Shown here one piece after another: positions 44,799 to 57,694 of a stretch of 64,000 nt of DNA. Location of the stretch: NCBI GenBank assembly GCA_037176725.1, contig JAZBRS010000029.1, positions 119,693,001 through 119,757,000 on the forward strand, read 5' to 3'. Source of the stretch: Posidonia oceanica. Its lineage: Eukaryota > Streptophyta > Magnoliopsida > Alismatales > Posidoniaceae. Numbering within the stretch: position 1 is the stretch's first letter; the number at the start of each line of letters is the position of its first letter. The position numbers and the translations under genes were made by a program. The notes below the pieces were generated by a model, which did not search any database, had not been told where the DNA came from, and was given only the letters and a program-made list of their open reading frames with translations.

Positions 44799-47700
44799 GT
44801 GGAAGTTATGATGGGTAAGTCTTTACAAGAAAGTCTTCACTGGCTTCAATTTGTTAGAACCAATCACGGATGGACGAAGAGATTTTTTTTCTCTCACTCG
44901 CCGGTGAGGCCGATTGAGTTCTCTTTCTTTTCTAGCCTTTTCCCCTCTCTCTCTTACAGTTTCCTTCTACTACCACATAAATTTTTAGGCTTAGATCTAC
45001 ACTTTACTGGAAATAAGGTGCTCTCTTCTCCCTCTGAGCACCTTAAAAATAATAGATCTGACTTCCAGATGCTAGATGGGGCAAGTCCTCTTTCTCCGGT
45101 GGTCGATCTCTCCCCTATGCAAGCGATTAAATCGTTGGATTTGCTGATGGTGGTGCCGGGGGGGGGGGGGGGGGGGCGGTTCCTCATGATCTTTCTTCGG
45201 TGATGCTTGAGAATACCGGTAGATCGGAAATAGATAAGCCTCTATATTTGGTTAAATCTAACCCCTATCAATCGTGTGGGGAGCAGGTTTCTTCTGGGGG
45301 GATTTACGATCCTCTATCTTTGTTTCCTGAGAATTCGGTGACCATGAATGATGTGTCGGTATCATCTGTTGGGACTTGGCAGCAATTTTATGTGCCTGCT
45401 TGTTCCTCGTCTTGTATTTCTCGATTATCGGTCTAACCGGCTGGGTCTTTGTCTTCTCCAGCAAGCCCTTCTTTTTCTGGCCGCTGTAACAAGGACCATG
45501 AGTCATTAATTTCTTGCACGGCGACAAAGAAGTTAATTGTGCTGGATTTATCTAAGTTGGTGATACTAAACCCTAGTATTAATTCTGACAATAACACTAT
45601 TATTGAGGTAAACTGTCATTCAATACCTCCTAATTATTCTTTCCATAGTAGTCTAGAGAGTAAAATTTCTACTCGTTGGGACAATGTCCCATTACCGGAG
45701 CAGACGAGTGAATTAATGGAGCGTGTATCTTGAGGAGATACTGAAGATTTGATTTCTAACGTCTTGAATTCCCAACCGGTAATTAGTGGTTGTATTAACA
45801 CTTTTAATACAGGTTTTCTAAATGAGGATACGAGTTTAAATTCGCCTAATGCTCTTTTGTTAAATCCTGAAATCCCCTGTAATCCTATCGTAGATACGAC
45901 TCTGACATTTGTCAGTCGGCAGACGACTTCTCCCACCCTTCCTCCAGGGACTTTGCCAGCACGTTGCCCAAATTTAATGAGCAAGTGCACTACTAGCGTT
46001 CGGGCATTTAATTCAAAGATATGCTTTGACACTATTCCTGATCCTCAGTAAAATAACCTGGAATTTGCTTCTGAGCAAGGCGAGATTTTAGCCTTTGGCT
46101 CTCATTTCCTTTCGTTGGCCTCTCCCCTACGTCTTACAAAAACTGATAGGGTTCCCATCAACTCCTCTTTTTCTCTCATTTCGGAACCCTCTAGGAATCT
46201 GCTAGCATCTCCGGTGCGTGGCTGGAACATGGTGAAAAGGAGGTGTCCTCTCTCTCCATTACACTTGTTATGTGCTTAGTGAGGTAGGTACTTTAAATGT
46301 AGCCTTTGGGGGCATTATAAACATTGTTGCAGATACAGTGGTTCTTGTTTTAAATGTAGTTTACCTAATCACTCAGTCACTATCTACAGATTCTTCTCCC
46401 ATAATTTTGTGAGACTGTCCTCTTGCAGACAAAGCCCAACCTCATTCGTCGGCATTAATGGCTGGTCAAACTCCTTAGTATCCGATTGCCATCCCACCAT
46501 CGGATGATACTTATGATCAGTTAGAGTTTTTATCTACTTGTGCTATAGCGACCACCCAATTATCCAAGGAGGATCTGCTGGCTCACTTTGCCTGTCTCTG
46601 GACCCATCCATTAGATTTGGAAGTCTTCAATGTATCCCTAGGTAGATATATAGTCAAATTCCCTTCCCAGGCACTTAGAGAAGAAGCCTTAAGCCTTTAT
46701 GGTATGGTTGTGTCTAACACGCCTGTATCCTTCTCTCCTTGGTCTGTTCACACTAGTTCCGTTCATACTCTTTGAGACGAAGGCTTCTGGATTCGCTTGG
46801 AAGGTCTTTCTCACCAACTTTGGAGTGTCAATTTATTCCATTGAATGACTGCTGAATTTATTGAGTTGTTGGAAGTCGACTTTGGCAATGACCATGCCCG
46901 ATTTCAAGGGTTTGCTAAGGTCAAAATCCGTCTTCACCCGGGGAAAGATCTTCCTGATCTGCGCTATTTCTCTTTTACTAGAAATGTCTATCCTATTCGC
47001 TTTAACAGAATCTGGGATATATGTGCCCCTTCCAGTTCTTCTTGAGGGCCTAGCCCTTTTTTGATGGGCATCTACTCTTATAGGGACTCACAAAAGCCAT
47101 TTGGCAAACAGTTTAGAGGTTATAGAGGTAGAAGGGGTGGCCGAGGTGGCTGGGGACAGAACTCAGGGTATAAATGGACTAGGTCTTCCTTGAGGTCTGC
47201 TAGAGGTGGGCGAGCTTCTAGAGGGCATAATCCGACACGTCCTTAGAAAAGGCCCTTTTCCCATCCTTCTGTTGAATCCGGTCTACTGCCTCGACCATGG
47301 CCAAAGACTCTTGGGGTCTCTACTCCTGCTGATCAAAATCGACCATGGCCAAAGGCTTTTGTTGCTGCACGTCTTTCTCACTCGGGCAAGGGCGTCGCTC
47401 TATCTGGATCGGTTGTAACCCCGGACCCACCTCTTGTGTCCAACCCTATTAGTGTTGTCCACACCAGTTCTGATTATGGTGATATCACAAGTGCTTGTTC
47501 CTTTCAGGTAGAGTTGCAACCTAGTGTTGCTCTAGAGACAAAATCCTCTGCAAAGGTTGCTGGGGCCCAAGAGACAAAATCTCAGAAATCTAAAAAAACT
47601 CAAAGGCAAGCACTTCTTGCGGCCCTGAAGGAATTAGAAAATGATGAATCTGAGGATGAAACTGGTATGAAATTAGAGATCCCAACCCTACTACAGGTAA

Positions 47701-47920
47701 TTTAAATTTGGCATCTTCTAATTTATCTCTACATGAAATTAGAGATCTTGCCTCTAATACTGCTTCACCTTTGTCATCCCTCTTAAATTCCTTCACTTCT
47801 TTGAATGCATCTATTGGCAAGGAAAATTTCTCTAATGATATTTTGTTATGGGACTCTTACGATGATTTTGCAAGTTTCTGTTCTAAGATTGGAATTGTTT
47901 TTAATGACATACATGTCTGA
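44799..47920 (+). pseudogene. L1-type LINE ORF1 (zinc knuckle and DUF4283-like), decayed
   Basis: Successive plus-strand frames cover a plant L1 ORF1. The first starts near 44811 (MGKSLQESLHWL). A G19 run at 45158-45176 causes a frame change. A region near 46290-46390 with FKCSL.....CFKCSLPNHSV looks like damaged zinc knuckles. Near 46620-46700 FNVSLGRYIVKFPSQALREE, and near 46845-46990 FIELLEVDFGNDHARFQGFA, resemble the DUF4283 RNA-binding region. An RGG-rich tail (FRGYRGRRGGRGGWG) lies at 47110-47160. A Ser/Lys-rich C-terminus ends near 47920. ORF1 proteins bind LINE RNA and accompany it back to the nucleus. Many stops (45434, 45733, 46049, 46772) make it dead. The order of zinc knuckle before DUF4283-like is unusual and could reflect my reading of broken frames. 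Confidence 0.6.
45158..45176 (+). repeat. G19 homopolymer
   Basis: Nineteen consecutive G residues in the LINE ORF1 frame (MVVP-Gly run). It could form a G-quadruplex or be a miscounted run. Confidence 0.9.
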
Positions 47921-48028
47921 GGCTAAACTATTTCTGGATCATGTAAGGGTGCTACATCACTTGCCACAAATTAATCTAGAACACAGTAATGCTTGTGTAG
48001 AGCAGTTCCATGCTCTATGTTTTTAAAT

Positions 48029-48476
48029 CCCTTGTTCCCATGATTATCCTTGCTTGCAATATTAGGAGATTAGGGAGTAGTAAGAAGCACAGGGAGTTTA
48101 GGAATATGGTACATAGATGCAAATGTGATTTCCTTATTGTTTGTGAAACAAAAGTTGATTCCTTCTCCCTTGCACTACTTAGATCAATTGGGGGTGGTAG
48201 GTTAAGTGGTTGGGATTTCCTTCCTTCTCAAGGCAATGCTAGGGGTATCCTGATGGGATGGGATGCCTCTCTGGCTTCTAAAATGAACGTTCATATGGGA
48301 TCCTTTTCTCTTTCTATTCAGTTTCAGAATCTCTCTGACTCATTCAATTTGTGGCTTACTGTGGTATATGGACCGTGCACTCCTACTCTAAAATTGTAAT
48401 TTTTAGATGAGCTTTATGACTTACATGGACTAGTAGGTGAAAATTGGGTAATTGGCGGAGATTTCAACTTCATTAG
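48029..48476 (+). pseudogene. L1-type LINE ORF2, endonuclease N-terminus, cut by Athila LTR
   Basis: The frame reads ACNIRRLGSSKKHREFRNMV (WNIRGLG-like first motif of the APE-type endonuclease), then CDFLIVCETKVDSFS (Glu of the active site), WLTVVYGPC, and, after a stop at 48397-48399, ENWVIGGDFNFIS (the GDFN motif with catalytic Asp and Asn). The protein would go on to reverse transcriptase, but the sequence changes at 48477 into the TG end of an Athila-lineage LTR. ORF2 endonuclease nicks target DNA and primes reverse transcription. A LINE lacking its 3' end is not a normal insertion product, since these elements lose 5' ends, so the break is due to the later LTR insertion; the rest should lie beyond the Athila element. 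Confidence 0.8.
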
Positions 48477-50909
48477 TGTTCGATGTAAAATCGAAGAAAC
48501 TTTAAATCCGTAAGTGCACGGTACCAACACGTAGCAAGGGCAAGTGGGAGTCGAACCATAGAGACTTGGTCTCGTTTCTCAAAATCTCGACGCAAATACT
48601 TAATCGAAGAAGAACATAAATTGGTGGAGAGAGTTGTTGTTTAAAATCATACGATATGAAAGTGAATAAAACAAGCGACCTTACTAATGACTAAGAGCCA
48701 AGAGCAAGGGGAAGAGAAGGTAAAGAAGTAGGGAAGGAGGAGAAGTTGATTACACTAATGAAAATAAGATAAAAACAAAAGAATAAGACTACTCGAGATT
48801 ATTTTAAATTATGAAAGCAACAACACTATTAAATCAAAGGTAATAATAAAAGACAACAACTAAATTAAAGAAAGAGGTAGAGAAGATGGAGAAGAACAAT
48901 AAATCTTAGAGAGAAAACTTCATTACCATTGCTTGAAATTTGAAATTACAAAGCTTGCATGAAAGTAAAAACAAGAAGAACCTATATCCTAAGTTACACA
49001 CGAGAATCCCCTTTTCAATACAACAACAGTCTTTTTATAGACTTACAAGTTCATCCTCCCATTCGGAAACAAATCCGTTCATATTTACAAATATTAGATC
49101 TAAATCCATAAAATATATGTTGTAATCTCGATCCACGTAGAAGAATCTCCCGAATATATCGAATTCGGGCGCTTGGGAGGTGCCGAAATTGCCAACTGGC
49201 GCCAGTACTATTCCTATATCGCTGATTCTATTGGAATTTTATCCCGTATCTATTGAGAACTTGATTTTTGGGATTTGTCTTTTGTGAGTGCCTTTGACGG
49301 ATTTGTGTTCAATTTTGCTTCTCCTTTATTAATTTATCTAATTACCTGGTTCCTGTACAAATTGCATAAAACACCATCGAGAAGCATTATTTATAAACGT
49401 GAATGGGAATGACATATGCATGAATTATATGATTATCACTTTGACTGAATGCTTTTAATTAATTCCTGAAAGGATTAGTCTGGAAGCACATATACTTATG
49501 CAAATAGATCTGACAATTTGGTTTATGAATTACATAATTATGCACTCATCAAATACCTCCAAGCCTACCTTTTGCTAGTCCCTGAGCAAAACAACTAACA
49601 AAGGAATACACAACATAGGTAAGGTGGTTAAGTGCAAATATCTACGATAGCTCCTTCCTTTTTCCCTTGAGTTCTGACTTTCCATTTCAGAAAACCTGAT
49701 CTTAGGACGCACTTGACAGCATTTTGCTTCGATTCGACTCACTAGGGTCCTGCTCTCATTATGTGATCACTCAACAAGAGAACTTCTCTCAAGTGTATAA
49801 ATGACAGAAATGTTCACACTAAGTTAATTAAGTACGGACCACAAAAGAGAAGATCTTCTGAAATAGGAAACAAGTCTCTTTAATAAGGATGGGGTAGAAC
49901 CTAAGTCTTGTCACCTCTTCTATCATGGCACACTTAACTTTTAAACAATTAATGATGTAATGGTGGTGGTGGTGATGATGAAGTGATAAAGTAGATGAAA
50001 GATGGAAGGAAATAGTGATGATGTGAATAATTATGAGACTTAGGAAATCTTTTCGAATAATTATGATCCTTTTTTTTGTGCAATCTCTTCAAAAACATAA
50101 TCTCTTTTCTTTCTTTCTTTTCTTCTTCTTCTTTTTATTTTCCTTCCTTTTTTTCTCTCTTTTTTTTTTTGAACTACAACACCAGAACATATTGCTTTGG
50201 ACTTTATTTATTTTTCTTTCCTTATTCTCATAATAATGTAGTGGTGGGTGATATGCGGTGAATGGATGGTTAGATGGTGATAAAGTATGGATTTGGTGGT
50301 GGATGGTATGATTAGTTGTTTTGTCAAAATCAGACTACAAGTCAAAGATAACTATCCTGATGTCATCCTCAGAGACAGAAAAATTGGAAGATCCTTAGTC
50401 AAGAAAAGAGGTTTGAGTAACTCTTCATTCTACTTGGAGTTTATGCAGAAGAGATCACTCGAAGGACAATTAAGGGCCAATAATATCTCACATAGGTGAA
50501 TCTTCACTAATGATCAGTTAAGTCCATTAATTAAGTATCTTTCCACCTTGGTCGAACTCAAGTGCTTCCTTGCATCTTATTGTACTTATCCACCAAACCC
50601 TAGTTTTTCATCCTATATTAGTCACAAAGCAGGGGTTTTTTTTAAAATTGAAAACAACAATTTGATACAAAAGACTACTAATACCCCCAAACCTAGATCA
50701 TGCAATGTCCACATTGTATGTGATGAATAATATTAAGAGGAAGAAGTTACCAAATTTGGAGTAGTAGATGCTGTATTGAAAACAATTGAAAAGAAAACAT
50801 CAGATTTATTTAGCGAAGAGGGTATAGAAATCTAGAAGGCACAAGGCACCGACTCATTAGACTTATCTAGTTCTTTTAGGCCTACCAGTCACAAAGGCAA
50901 AATTTCACA
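48477..50909 (-). mobile_element. Athila-lineage 3' LTR (2.4 kb)
   Basis: The LTR reads TG...CA on both strands: TGTTCGATG at 48477 and ...TTTCACA at 50909. On the minus strand it lies directly after a polypurine tract (complement at 50910-50920) that follows the pol gene, so it is the 3' LTR. The phrase AAATCCGTAAGTGCACGGTACC near its outer end recurs in plant Athila-like LTRs. The presumed target duplication on the left is ATTAG (48472-48476); its partner is out of view. Small frames at 48940-50730 are not genes. Confidence 0.75.
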
Positions 50910-50920
50910 CCTTTTTTTTT
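50910..50920 (-). promoter_or_regulatory. Polypurine tract of the Athila element
   Basis: The minus strand reads A9-GG directly before the LTR start TGTGAAATT. This is the plus-strand primer site for reverse transcription. Confidence 0.6.
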
Positions 50921-50928
50921 GTTTTATT

Positions 50929-50934
<6 letters not shown>

Positions 50935-50959
<25 letters not shown>
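50935..50959 (+). repeat. ATT microsatellite
   Basis: About eight ATT/TTA units between the polypurine tract and the pol stop. Confidence 0.85.
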
Positions 50960-50978
50960 TTAAAGAGAACAAAATATA

Positions 50979-51698
50979 CTAAGGTGTGTAAAAAGGCTCC
51001 TGGAGATATAGGACATGTTCATCCTTAGGGGGCATCTCCAAAAAGGACTTTAAGCACTGACCATTGACTTTGAAAGTCTCACCATTGGTGGGATTTTCAA
51101 TGTCTACGACACCATGATGGTGCATGACCTTCACAATGAAAGGTCCGGTCCAACGAGACTGCAGTTTACCCGAAAAGAGATGTAATCGTGAATTGTACAG
51201 TAAGACTTTTTGACTGGGCTCAAAAGTCTTGCTCAGGATGTGTTTATCATGAAAGACCTTAGTCTTTTCCTTGTAGATCCAAGCATTTTCATATGCCTCT
51301 AAGTGAAGCTCATCCATCTTAGATAGTTGGAGCTTCCTCACATTTCCTGCGTTAGTCACATCCATATTGAGTCGTTGAAGGGCCCATCGGGCTCGATGTT
51401 CTAACTCCATTGGAAGATGACAAGCCTTACCACCGTAGATCAGTCGGTAAGGGGACATCCCTATATTGGTCTTGAAGGTAGTCCTAAAAGCCCATAAGGC
51501 GTCGAGAAGTTTCTCAGACCAGTCCTTACGGTTCTTGTTAATTGTCTTTTCTAGAATTTGCTTGATTTGTCGATTAGACACTTCTACTTGACCACTGATT
51601 TGTGGGTGGTAGGGAGTTGCCAATCGGTGAGTGACATTGTACTTCTTAAGCAGGGCTTCAAAAGCACGATTGCAGAAGTGTGTCCCGTGATCACTGAT
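50979..51698 (-). pseudogene. Athila pol, integrase C-terminal part
   Basis: The minus-strand frame from [20 protein letters not shown] holds the second catalytic Asp region (ISDHGTHF) and, about 35 residues on, [19 protein letters not shown] with the catalytic Glu (GQVEVSNRQ). It continues through [10 protein letters not shown] and the C-terminal [17 protein letters not shown] (GPY/F-like module) to a stop at 50979. The upstream part of the frame (51699-51830) is LTR, not pol. The integrase joins cDNA to chromosomal DNA. It continues at 55036 on the other side of an inserted LTR. Confidence 0.9.
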
Positions 51699-54600
51699 TG
51701 TAACAACGCAGATTTTTAGCGGTATTTTGGGCCAGATACTTAATCTGAATTTCTGGGCCAACCGCGGATTACTACCGCGTATTTCATGCACGGGTTGCCA
51801 CCACGTTTTGGTAGCGTGGATTTCAAGCACGGAAAATGCAGTATTCAGAACTCAGAACTTAACCCGTGTTTAAGTGGTTCTAGCGTCGTAGCCTAGTTTT
51901 GGATGTGGTGTTCTGGTGTTTTGAGGGTAAGATGTTGTGTGGGCCATTGTAGAAGTCTTGAGGGTTTGCTCTGGGTTGTGGAGGTTTTCTAGTGTGTCTT
52001 GGCGACCGATCCCCTACTGGCACGAGCCACTTGAATCGTAAGTGGTAGAGTGGTTGTGGTTCTATGCTTATAGCCTCACATGCACGTGACAATGGTTTGA
52101 GGACTGGTTACCGTGTGGTCTCGGAGTTGGTGTGCGAGGTCGTTGAATGTTAGACCCGTGGTTGTGCACACGCACTCGTGACTACTGACACGTACATGGA
52201 TTCTTTTCTTCTTCTTTTTCTTCTTCTTCTCCTTATCCTCTCTCTCTTTTCTTTATTCTCCTTCCCCTTCTTTTCTTCTACAGCAGACGAGAGAGGGGGT
52301 GAAGGAGAGATCGGAAGAGAGAGAGAGTGAGAGTGAGACGAGGAGGAGGAGGAGAGGAGGAGGAAGGTCGAAGCCGCCATTGCCGCTGCCGTCGCCGTCG
52401 TGCTGCTGGAGGAGGTACACACCTGTTAATTTTTGAGGAATTTTTGATGGTTTATGGGTGATTTTTGGTGAATAGTATTCTTCTAGTTTTGTTTGGTGAT
52501 AACTTGTGTTATATATATCGGAATCTTATGATTTTTGTCCCAAATGAAAGATCATCTCGAGATCTTCAGTTTGGTATATTGCTTGTAATATTTGGTAGAG
52601 AAGCTAGTTTTAGTTTAAAATCTCGGATGAATAGTAATATGAATAGTGTCTATTAGCTTTACTTATTTATTTCTCGAGCTACGTTCATCGGATTCTTGTG
52701 ATTTTTGTCCCAGATTGTAGCGCTCGTCGAGATCTTCAATTTGGTATATGATTTGTAATTTTTGGTGAAACGGTTGATTTTTAACATCAAAAATTTAATC
52801 TGATTTAAATCAATGTTACTGAGTTTCAGAGTCTGGGGCGGGGAACTATGCATTGGGTAAATTGCATCTCAGTCCTTTCTGTTTGTGTTAACTGCAAATA
52901 AGTCTTTATCTTTATAGATTAGATTGCATTTCAGTCCTTAATTTCTTAGAATATTTATATTTTGTGAAAATTACTTTTAAATCCTTATCTTTTGGATAAA
53001 ATTACTTTTTAGTCCCTGAGTTGATGGAAGTCACCTTTTAGCCCCTGATTTCTTATTTAAGTTACCTATCAGTCCTCAGCTTTGTGGGAAAGTACCTTTC
53101 AGCCCTTTATTTGTGTGATAAATTGCATGTGGGTCCTTCATGACTTGTTTTTGGGTGATTTTAGTATGATCAGTGTTATATCAATCCTGTAGATAATTAT
53201 GGCACAATAATGATTAGGATAATCGCTAGAATGATCCTAGGAATGCCTAAAATGAATTAGCAAGATCCCACTTGTGCTAGGGTTGGAATTAAAAGACTAA
53301 ACGACTTAGTAATACTAAGGTTTTCCCTAAATGGTCTAGATGGACATTAAGGAACATGTTAACCTTAGGATTAGACCTTGGCACTAGAACTTAGTGTTTT
53401 AGGTGTAGTTTGTGTGGATGTTCAGTCTCGTAAGTACATTGGGACTTCGAGACCGGTGCTTTGTTCCTAGGTGATGTCTCCTGGGTAATCTTTATGCCCA
53501 GAAGGTGCCTTTGTCTTCTCTGTTGTGTTGTGTTGAGGTATGTTTCTGGGCCTGACAAAGGAGCCGTCAAGGCTGTGCTTTTAAGTTGTGATTTGATTCG
53601 TGGTTTTTGTGCTTCGGTTGGTACAGTACTTTATGGTACTTTAAGTTGTCATTTAAGGATTTTGAAATAGTTTTCGAAAAGATTTTTGAAAAGAAAATGC
53701 ATGGATTTTGCAAAGGTTTTGGGAATAGTTTTTCGGTGTTTTTTGTTTGTGGCGGACCGAGATGCCGGAGGGACGTGTCGGCGGGTCTTGGGGATGTGAT
53801 GACATTCCCGAGTAGTCGGGCACGTAGCCTAGGTTGAGGTCCTGAGACCAAGAGGCTGAGGTAAGTGTTCGTCGGATCTTGAAGGTATGATACTCCTTGA
53901 TTGTCGTTCACGAGGCCAAGGCTAAGGTCCGTGCGTCGAGGTGCCAACTGGACTTGGAGGTATGACACTCCGCTTGCTCTGGGTGCTGAAGGCCCAGGGT
54001 ACTGACAGTACATAGTGGTGTTGTGGCAGCGGACCCAGGGGGTATGAGACCTCTGAGTAGCTGGACGTGATACCCTTGCTAGTACGGGTACTGAGACTGA
54101 TAGGTGCTGACTGAGCCTTAGGGTTTGGAGCACTAAGTTTGGGGCGTCAGAGGACGCAACCCTGTGTATACTGAGAAATATGATGATAAATGAGGCTTGT
54201 TGGCCGGGGCGGTCGCACTCCCACACGGGGTAGGCTACCGCGGCACTGCAGTTGTGAGAAGCTGGAGTTTTCAGCAACTGCTTGTGGCTAGGTGTCGTCT
54301 GCTTGGGCCCGAGTGACGACACAGTTTGTTTGTGTGTGGTTGTTTGTTGCTTGTGACCGCGCCTGTAGGGCATAGGTCCTGCGCTAGTGAGGCACTGTGG
54401 TTTTGCTGGGCAGTGTCTCAGCGTTGGCTTTTGGTTTTGGTGTTTGCTGTGCTGTGTGTGTGTCTTGAATGCAATTGAGGGCATTCAGACACGGTTGGCC
54501 GTCTAGTCCACATCGGGAGTGTGAGGGACTAGTTTGTGTGGTTTTTGGGCTTGATTTGGCGAGAGTGGCCCTTTCAAGTGTCCATATGGTTTTGAAAAGA

Positions 54601-55035
54601 GCATACATATGGTTTTGAAAGGAAAAGAGAAAAAATGATTTCAAATGCATGTCATGTTTTTAATGGTTTGCTTTGTGGGCAATGATGTATGTCCTGTTGT
54701 GGCATCCAGGAGAGATGCCTGTGTTTGTTTGCTTGTGGCGTGGTTACGCCTGTTCCCTCAGCGTGGCTTGCCGAGCTGTTGTGTGCCTAGGTGGGGTATG
54801 TGCTGGGTGACCTATTGAGTGGTCACTCACGTGTGCTTTGTTTTGTTTTTGGCAGGTGCAAGACAGGAGCTGGTGTACTAGTACATATAGGAAAGAAGTC
54901 ACACTGCCACCCATCAAGGGTTCTAGGTAAGCGAGTTATTTTTGTTATTTTATTTCTACTTTGTAGTGATTGTGAGAATTTAATTCTGTAGTATAAAAAA
55001 AATGGTAGCTAGGTTGAGGGGTAACGACTTGGGGT
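51699..55035 (+). mobile_element. 3.3-kb LTR of the TGTAAC family inside the Athila integrase
   Basis: It starts TGTAACAACGC at 51699, immediately after the integrase codons for ISDHG. The other junction is near 55035, before the codons for GMPHTI. Length (about 3.34 kb) and content match the 4032-7331 solo LTR in opposite orientation, for example GGAGGTATGACACTCC near 53955. The right end (GGTAACGACTTGGGG) lacks the expected CGTTACA, and no target duplication is seen, so that end is eroded or slightly deleted. Frames at 52150-54650 on both strands are not genes. Confidence 0.8.
52850..53145 (+). repeat. Degenerate TTGCATnTnAGTCCTT repeats in the 3.3-kb LTR
   Basis: About eight units at 30-45 bp spacing: ATTGCATCTCAGTCC, ATTGCATTTCAGTCC, ATTACTTTTTAGTCCC, GTTACCTATCAGTCC, ATTGCATGTGGGTCC and others. 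The same kind of array is found in the unrelated LTR at 60880-61620. Confidence 0.75.
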
Positions 55036-57694
55036 AATCGTGTGAGGCATGCCAAAACGTGAGAAGATGTGTTCTTTAAGGAACTTGACAACTACTTTGT
55101 TGTCACTCGTTTTGCACGGAATGGCCTCGATCCATTTGGATACATACTCAACAGTTACAAGGATGTACAGATATCCTTGAGAGGCTGGAAAAGGACCCAT
55201 GAAGTCGATGCCCCAAACATCGAAAAGCTCTATAGGTTGGATATTGGTGAGAGGCATCATGTCCCTACATGAAATTTTTCCCATTTGCTGACAACAAGTA
55301 CAACAAGAGCAGTACTCAGCAACATCCTTAAATAAGGTAGGCCAATAGAATCCACACTGTAGAACCTTAGCAGCGGTTTTATTGGGCCCGAAGTGTCCTC
55401 CACAAGCTTGGTCGTGGCAAAATGAAAGGACACTAAGCCACTCGTTGTTAGGCACACACCTCCTATTGATATGATCTGGACAATGTTTGAACAGATAGGG
55501 GTCATCAAAATAGAAGTGCTTAATTTGGGAGTAAAACCGATTTCTTTCTTGTTTGGACCAGTGGTCAGGGACACTATTTGTGACAAGGTAGTTCACAATG
55601 TGAGCATACCAAGGGATAGGAGGACCAGGTGTATGACCATTTGATAGAGACATCAGTTGCTCATCAGGGAAAGACTCATTGACAGGGATGGGGTTCTCAG
55701 GTGGTTCAAGAATCAATTGGGACAAGTGATCAGCTACGACATTTTTAGATCCTTTCTTGTCCCAGATCTCCAAGTCAAATTCTTGGAGTAGCAGAATCCA
55801 ACGGATGAGACGTGCTTTAGCATCTATCTTTGCTAAGAGATGCCTTAAAGCGGCATGATCAGTGTAGATTATGACCTTGGACCCTATCAGATAAGATCGA
55901 AATTTCTCCAACACAAATACAATTGCCAAGAATTCCTTCTCGGTTGTTGAGTAATTTAACTGTGCATCATTCAAAGTCTTGCTCGCATAACAGATCACAT
56001 GCGGCAATTTATCTACATGTTGGCCAAGAACAACTCCGATGGCATAATCTGATGCATCACACATCAGTTCGAATGGAAGAGTCCAATCGGGGGCAGAAAT
56101 GATAGGAGCAGAGGTGAGCTCCTTCTTTAAGGTCTCAAAGGCTTTTAAACATTGTTCATTAAAAACAAAGCCTGAGTCCTTGGCCAGAAGATTTGTTAAT
56201 GGGCAGGATTTAAGACTAAAGTCCTTAATAAAACGGCAGTAAAAGCCCGCATGGCCTAGAAAGGACCGGACTTCTTTGACAGTTTTAGGAGGTGAAAAAT
56301 TGGCAATAGAGTCTATTTTAGCCCTATCCACCTCAATCCCATTGCTAGAAACTAAGTACCCTAAAACAATGCCCTTCTTAACCATGAAATGACATTTTTC
56401 CTAGTTAAGGACAAGGTCTTTCTCCTTGCATCAAAGTAGAACTGACTCTAGATGGTCAAGGCACTCAGAAAAATTTGACCCATATATAGAGAAGTCATCC
56501 ATGAATACTTCCATGAAGTTCCCTATCATGTCCGTGAAGATGCTCATCATACACCTTTGAAAGGTGGCTAGAGCATTACATAACCCAAAGGACATGCCTT
56601 GATATGCAAAGGTACTGAAAGGACATGTAAAAGTAGTCTTTTCTTGATCTTCAGGGGCTATGTGGATTTGATTGTATCTCGAATAGCCATCTAGAAAGCA
56701 GTAGTATTCATGACCAGCTAGTCTTTTAAGCATTTGGTTGATGAAGGGCAACGGGAAGTGATCTTTCATTGTTGCCGAATTCAATTTATGGTAGTCGATG
56801 CAAACTTGCCACCTGGTTTGGACTCGAGTAGGAACAAGTTCATTATCTTGATTTTCAACTACTGTAATGCCGGATTTCTTTGGGACGACTTGAACAGGAC
56901 TAACCCATTCGTTGTCCAAAATTGGGTAGATAATCCCGGCATCGAGACGTTTAATGATATCGTCTCGGACCACATCCTTCATAACAGGGTTCAGTCGTCT
57001 TTGAGGGTTACGACTAGGACAGGCCTCGTCAGTAAGGTGGATCTGGTGTTGGGCTATAGATGGGCTAATAGCTTTAATGTCAGCCATGGTCCAACCAATT
57101 GCTTCCTTATGACTTTTAAGAACTTGCAGAAGTTCTTCTTCTTTCGATGCACTTAAGATAGATGAAATAATCACCGGAAGGGTTTCAGAAGATCCAAGAA
57201 AGGCATATTTCAACCATTCTGGAAGAGGTTTGAGACCCACTTTAGGTGGAACCTCAATAGATGGTCGTGCAACTGGTTTAGTAACTTTTAAAGTTTCCAG
57301 TTGCACCAGGTCCCATCCTAGACGGTTTATGTCAAAAAGGCTATTGACATTCTCGAGGTATTTTTCAGATTCATATTCCTTCGTCCATTGAGACAGACAC
57401 ATGGCAAGGGATTCACCAAACGGAAGCTCAAATTCAACCTCTTGGATGAAGTTTATTTCCAAAGGTTGTTCTCCCGTTTTCTTGACTTGCACTTCCATAT
57501 GAAATATGTTGAGCTCTTCAGTCAAGTTCCCAAATGTGAATTTAATCACACCATTCCGGCAGTTGACCAAAGCATTAGATGTGGCCAGGAATGGACGACC
57601 ATGAATGATAGGGATTTGGTCATTGGGATTTGAAACAGGTTGGGTGTCTAATATGATAAAATCAACAGGAAACACAAATGTCCCAATCTGCACC
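55036..57694 (-). pseudogene. Athila-lineage pol: protease end, RT, RNase H, integrase N-part
   Basis: On the minus strand: the C-terminal protease part (HGRPFLATSNALVNCRNG, about 57600-57550); a linker; reverse transcriptase with VCIDYHKLNSATMKDHFPLP (about 56810-56750), YYCFLDGYSRYNQI (about 56710), FGLCNALATFQRCM and FMEVFMDDFSIYG (FMDD active site, about 56500); RNase H with [17 protein letters not shown] (about 56060); chromovirus-free integrase with an HHCC zinc domain ([12 protein letters not shown]...[11 protein letters not shown], about 55420-55285) and the first catalytic Asp ([12 protein letters not shown], about 55225). Two stops close together (near 56431 and 56402) interrupt RT, so it is dead. 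The catalytic DSG of the protease and all of gag lie beyond 57694, displaced by the Tat-type element inserted there. Confidence 0.9.

Noticed and set aside
50033..50261. Phe/Ser/Leu-rich small frames near 50.1 kb
   Set aside because: CT-rich low-complexity tract inside the Athila LTR.
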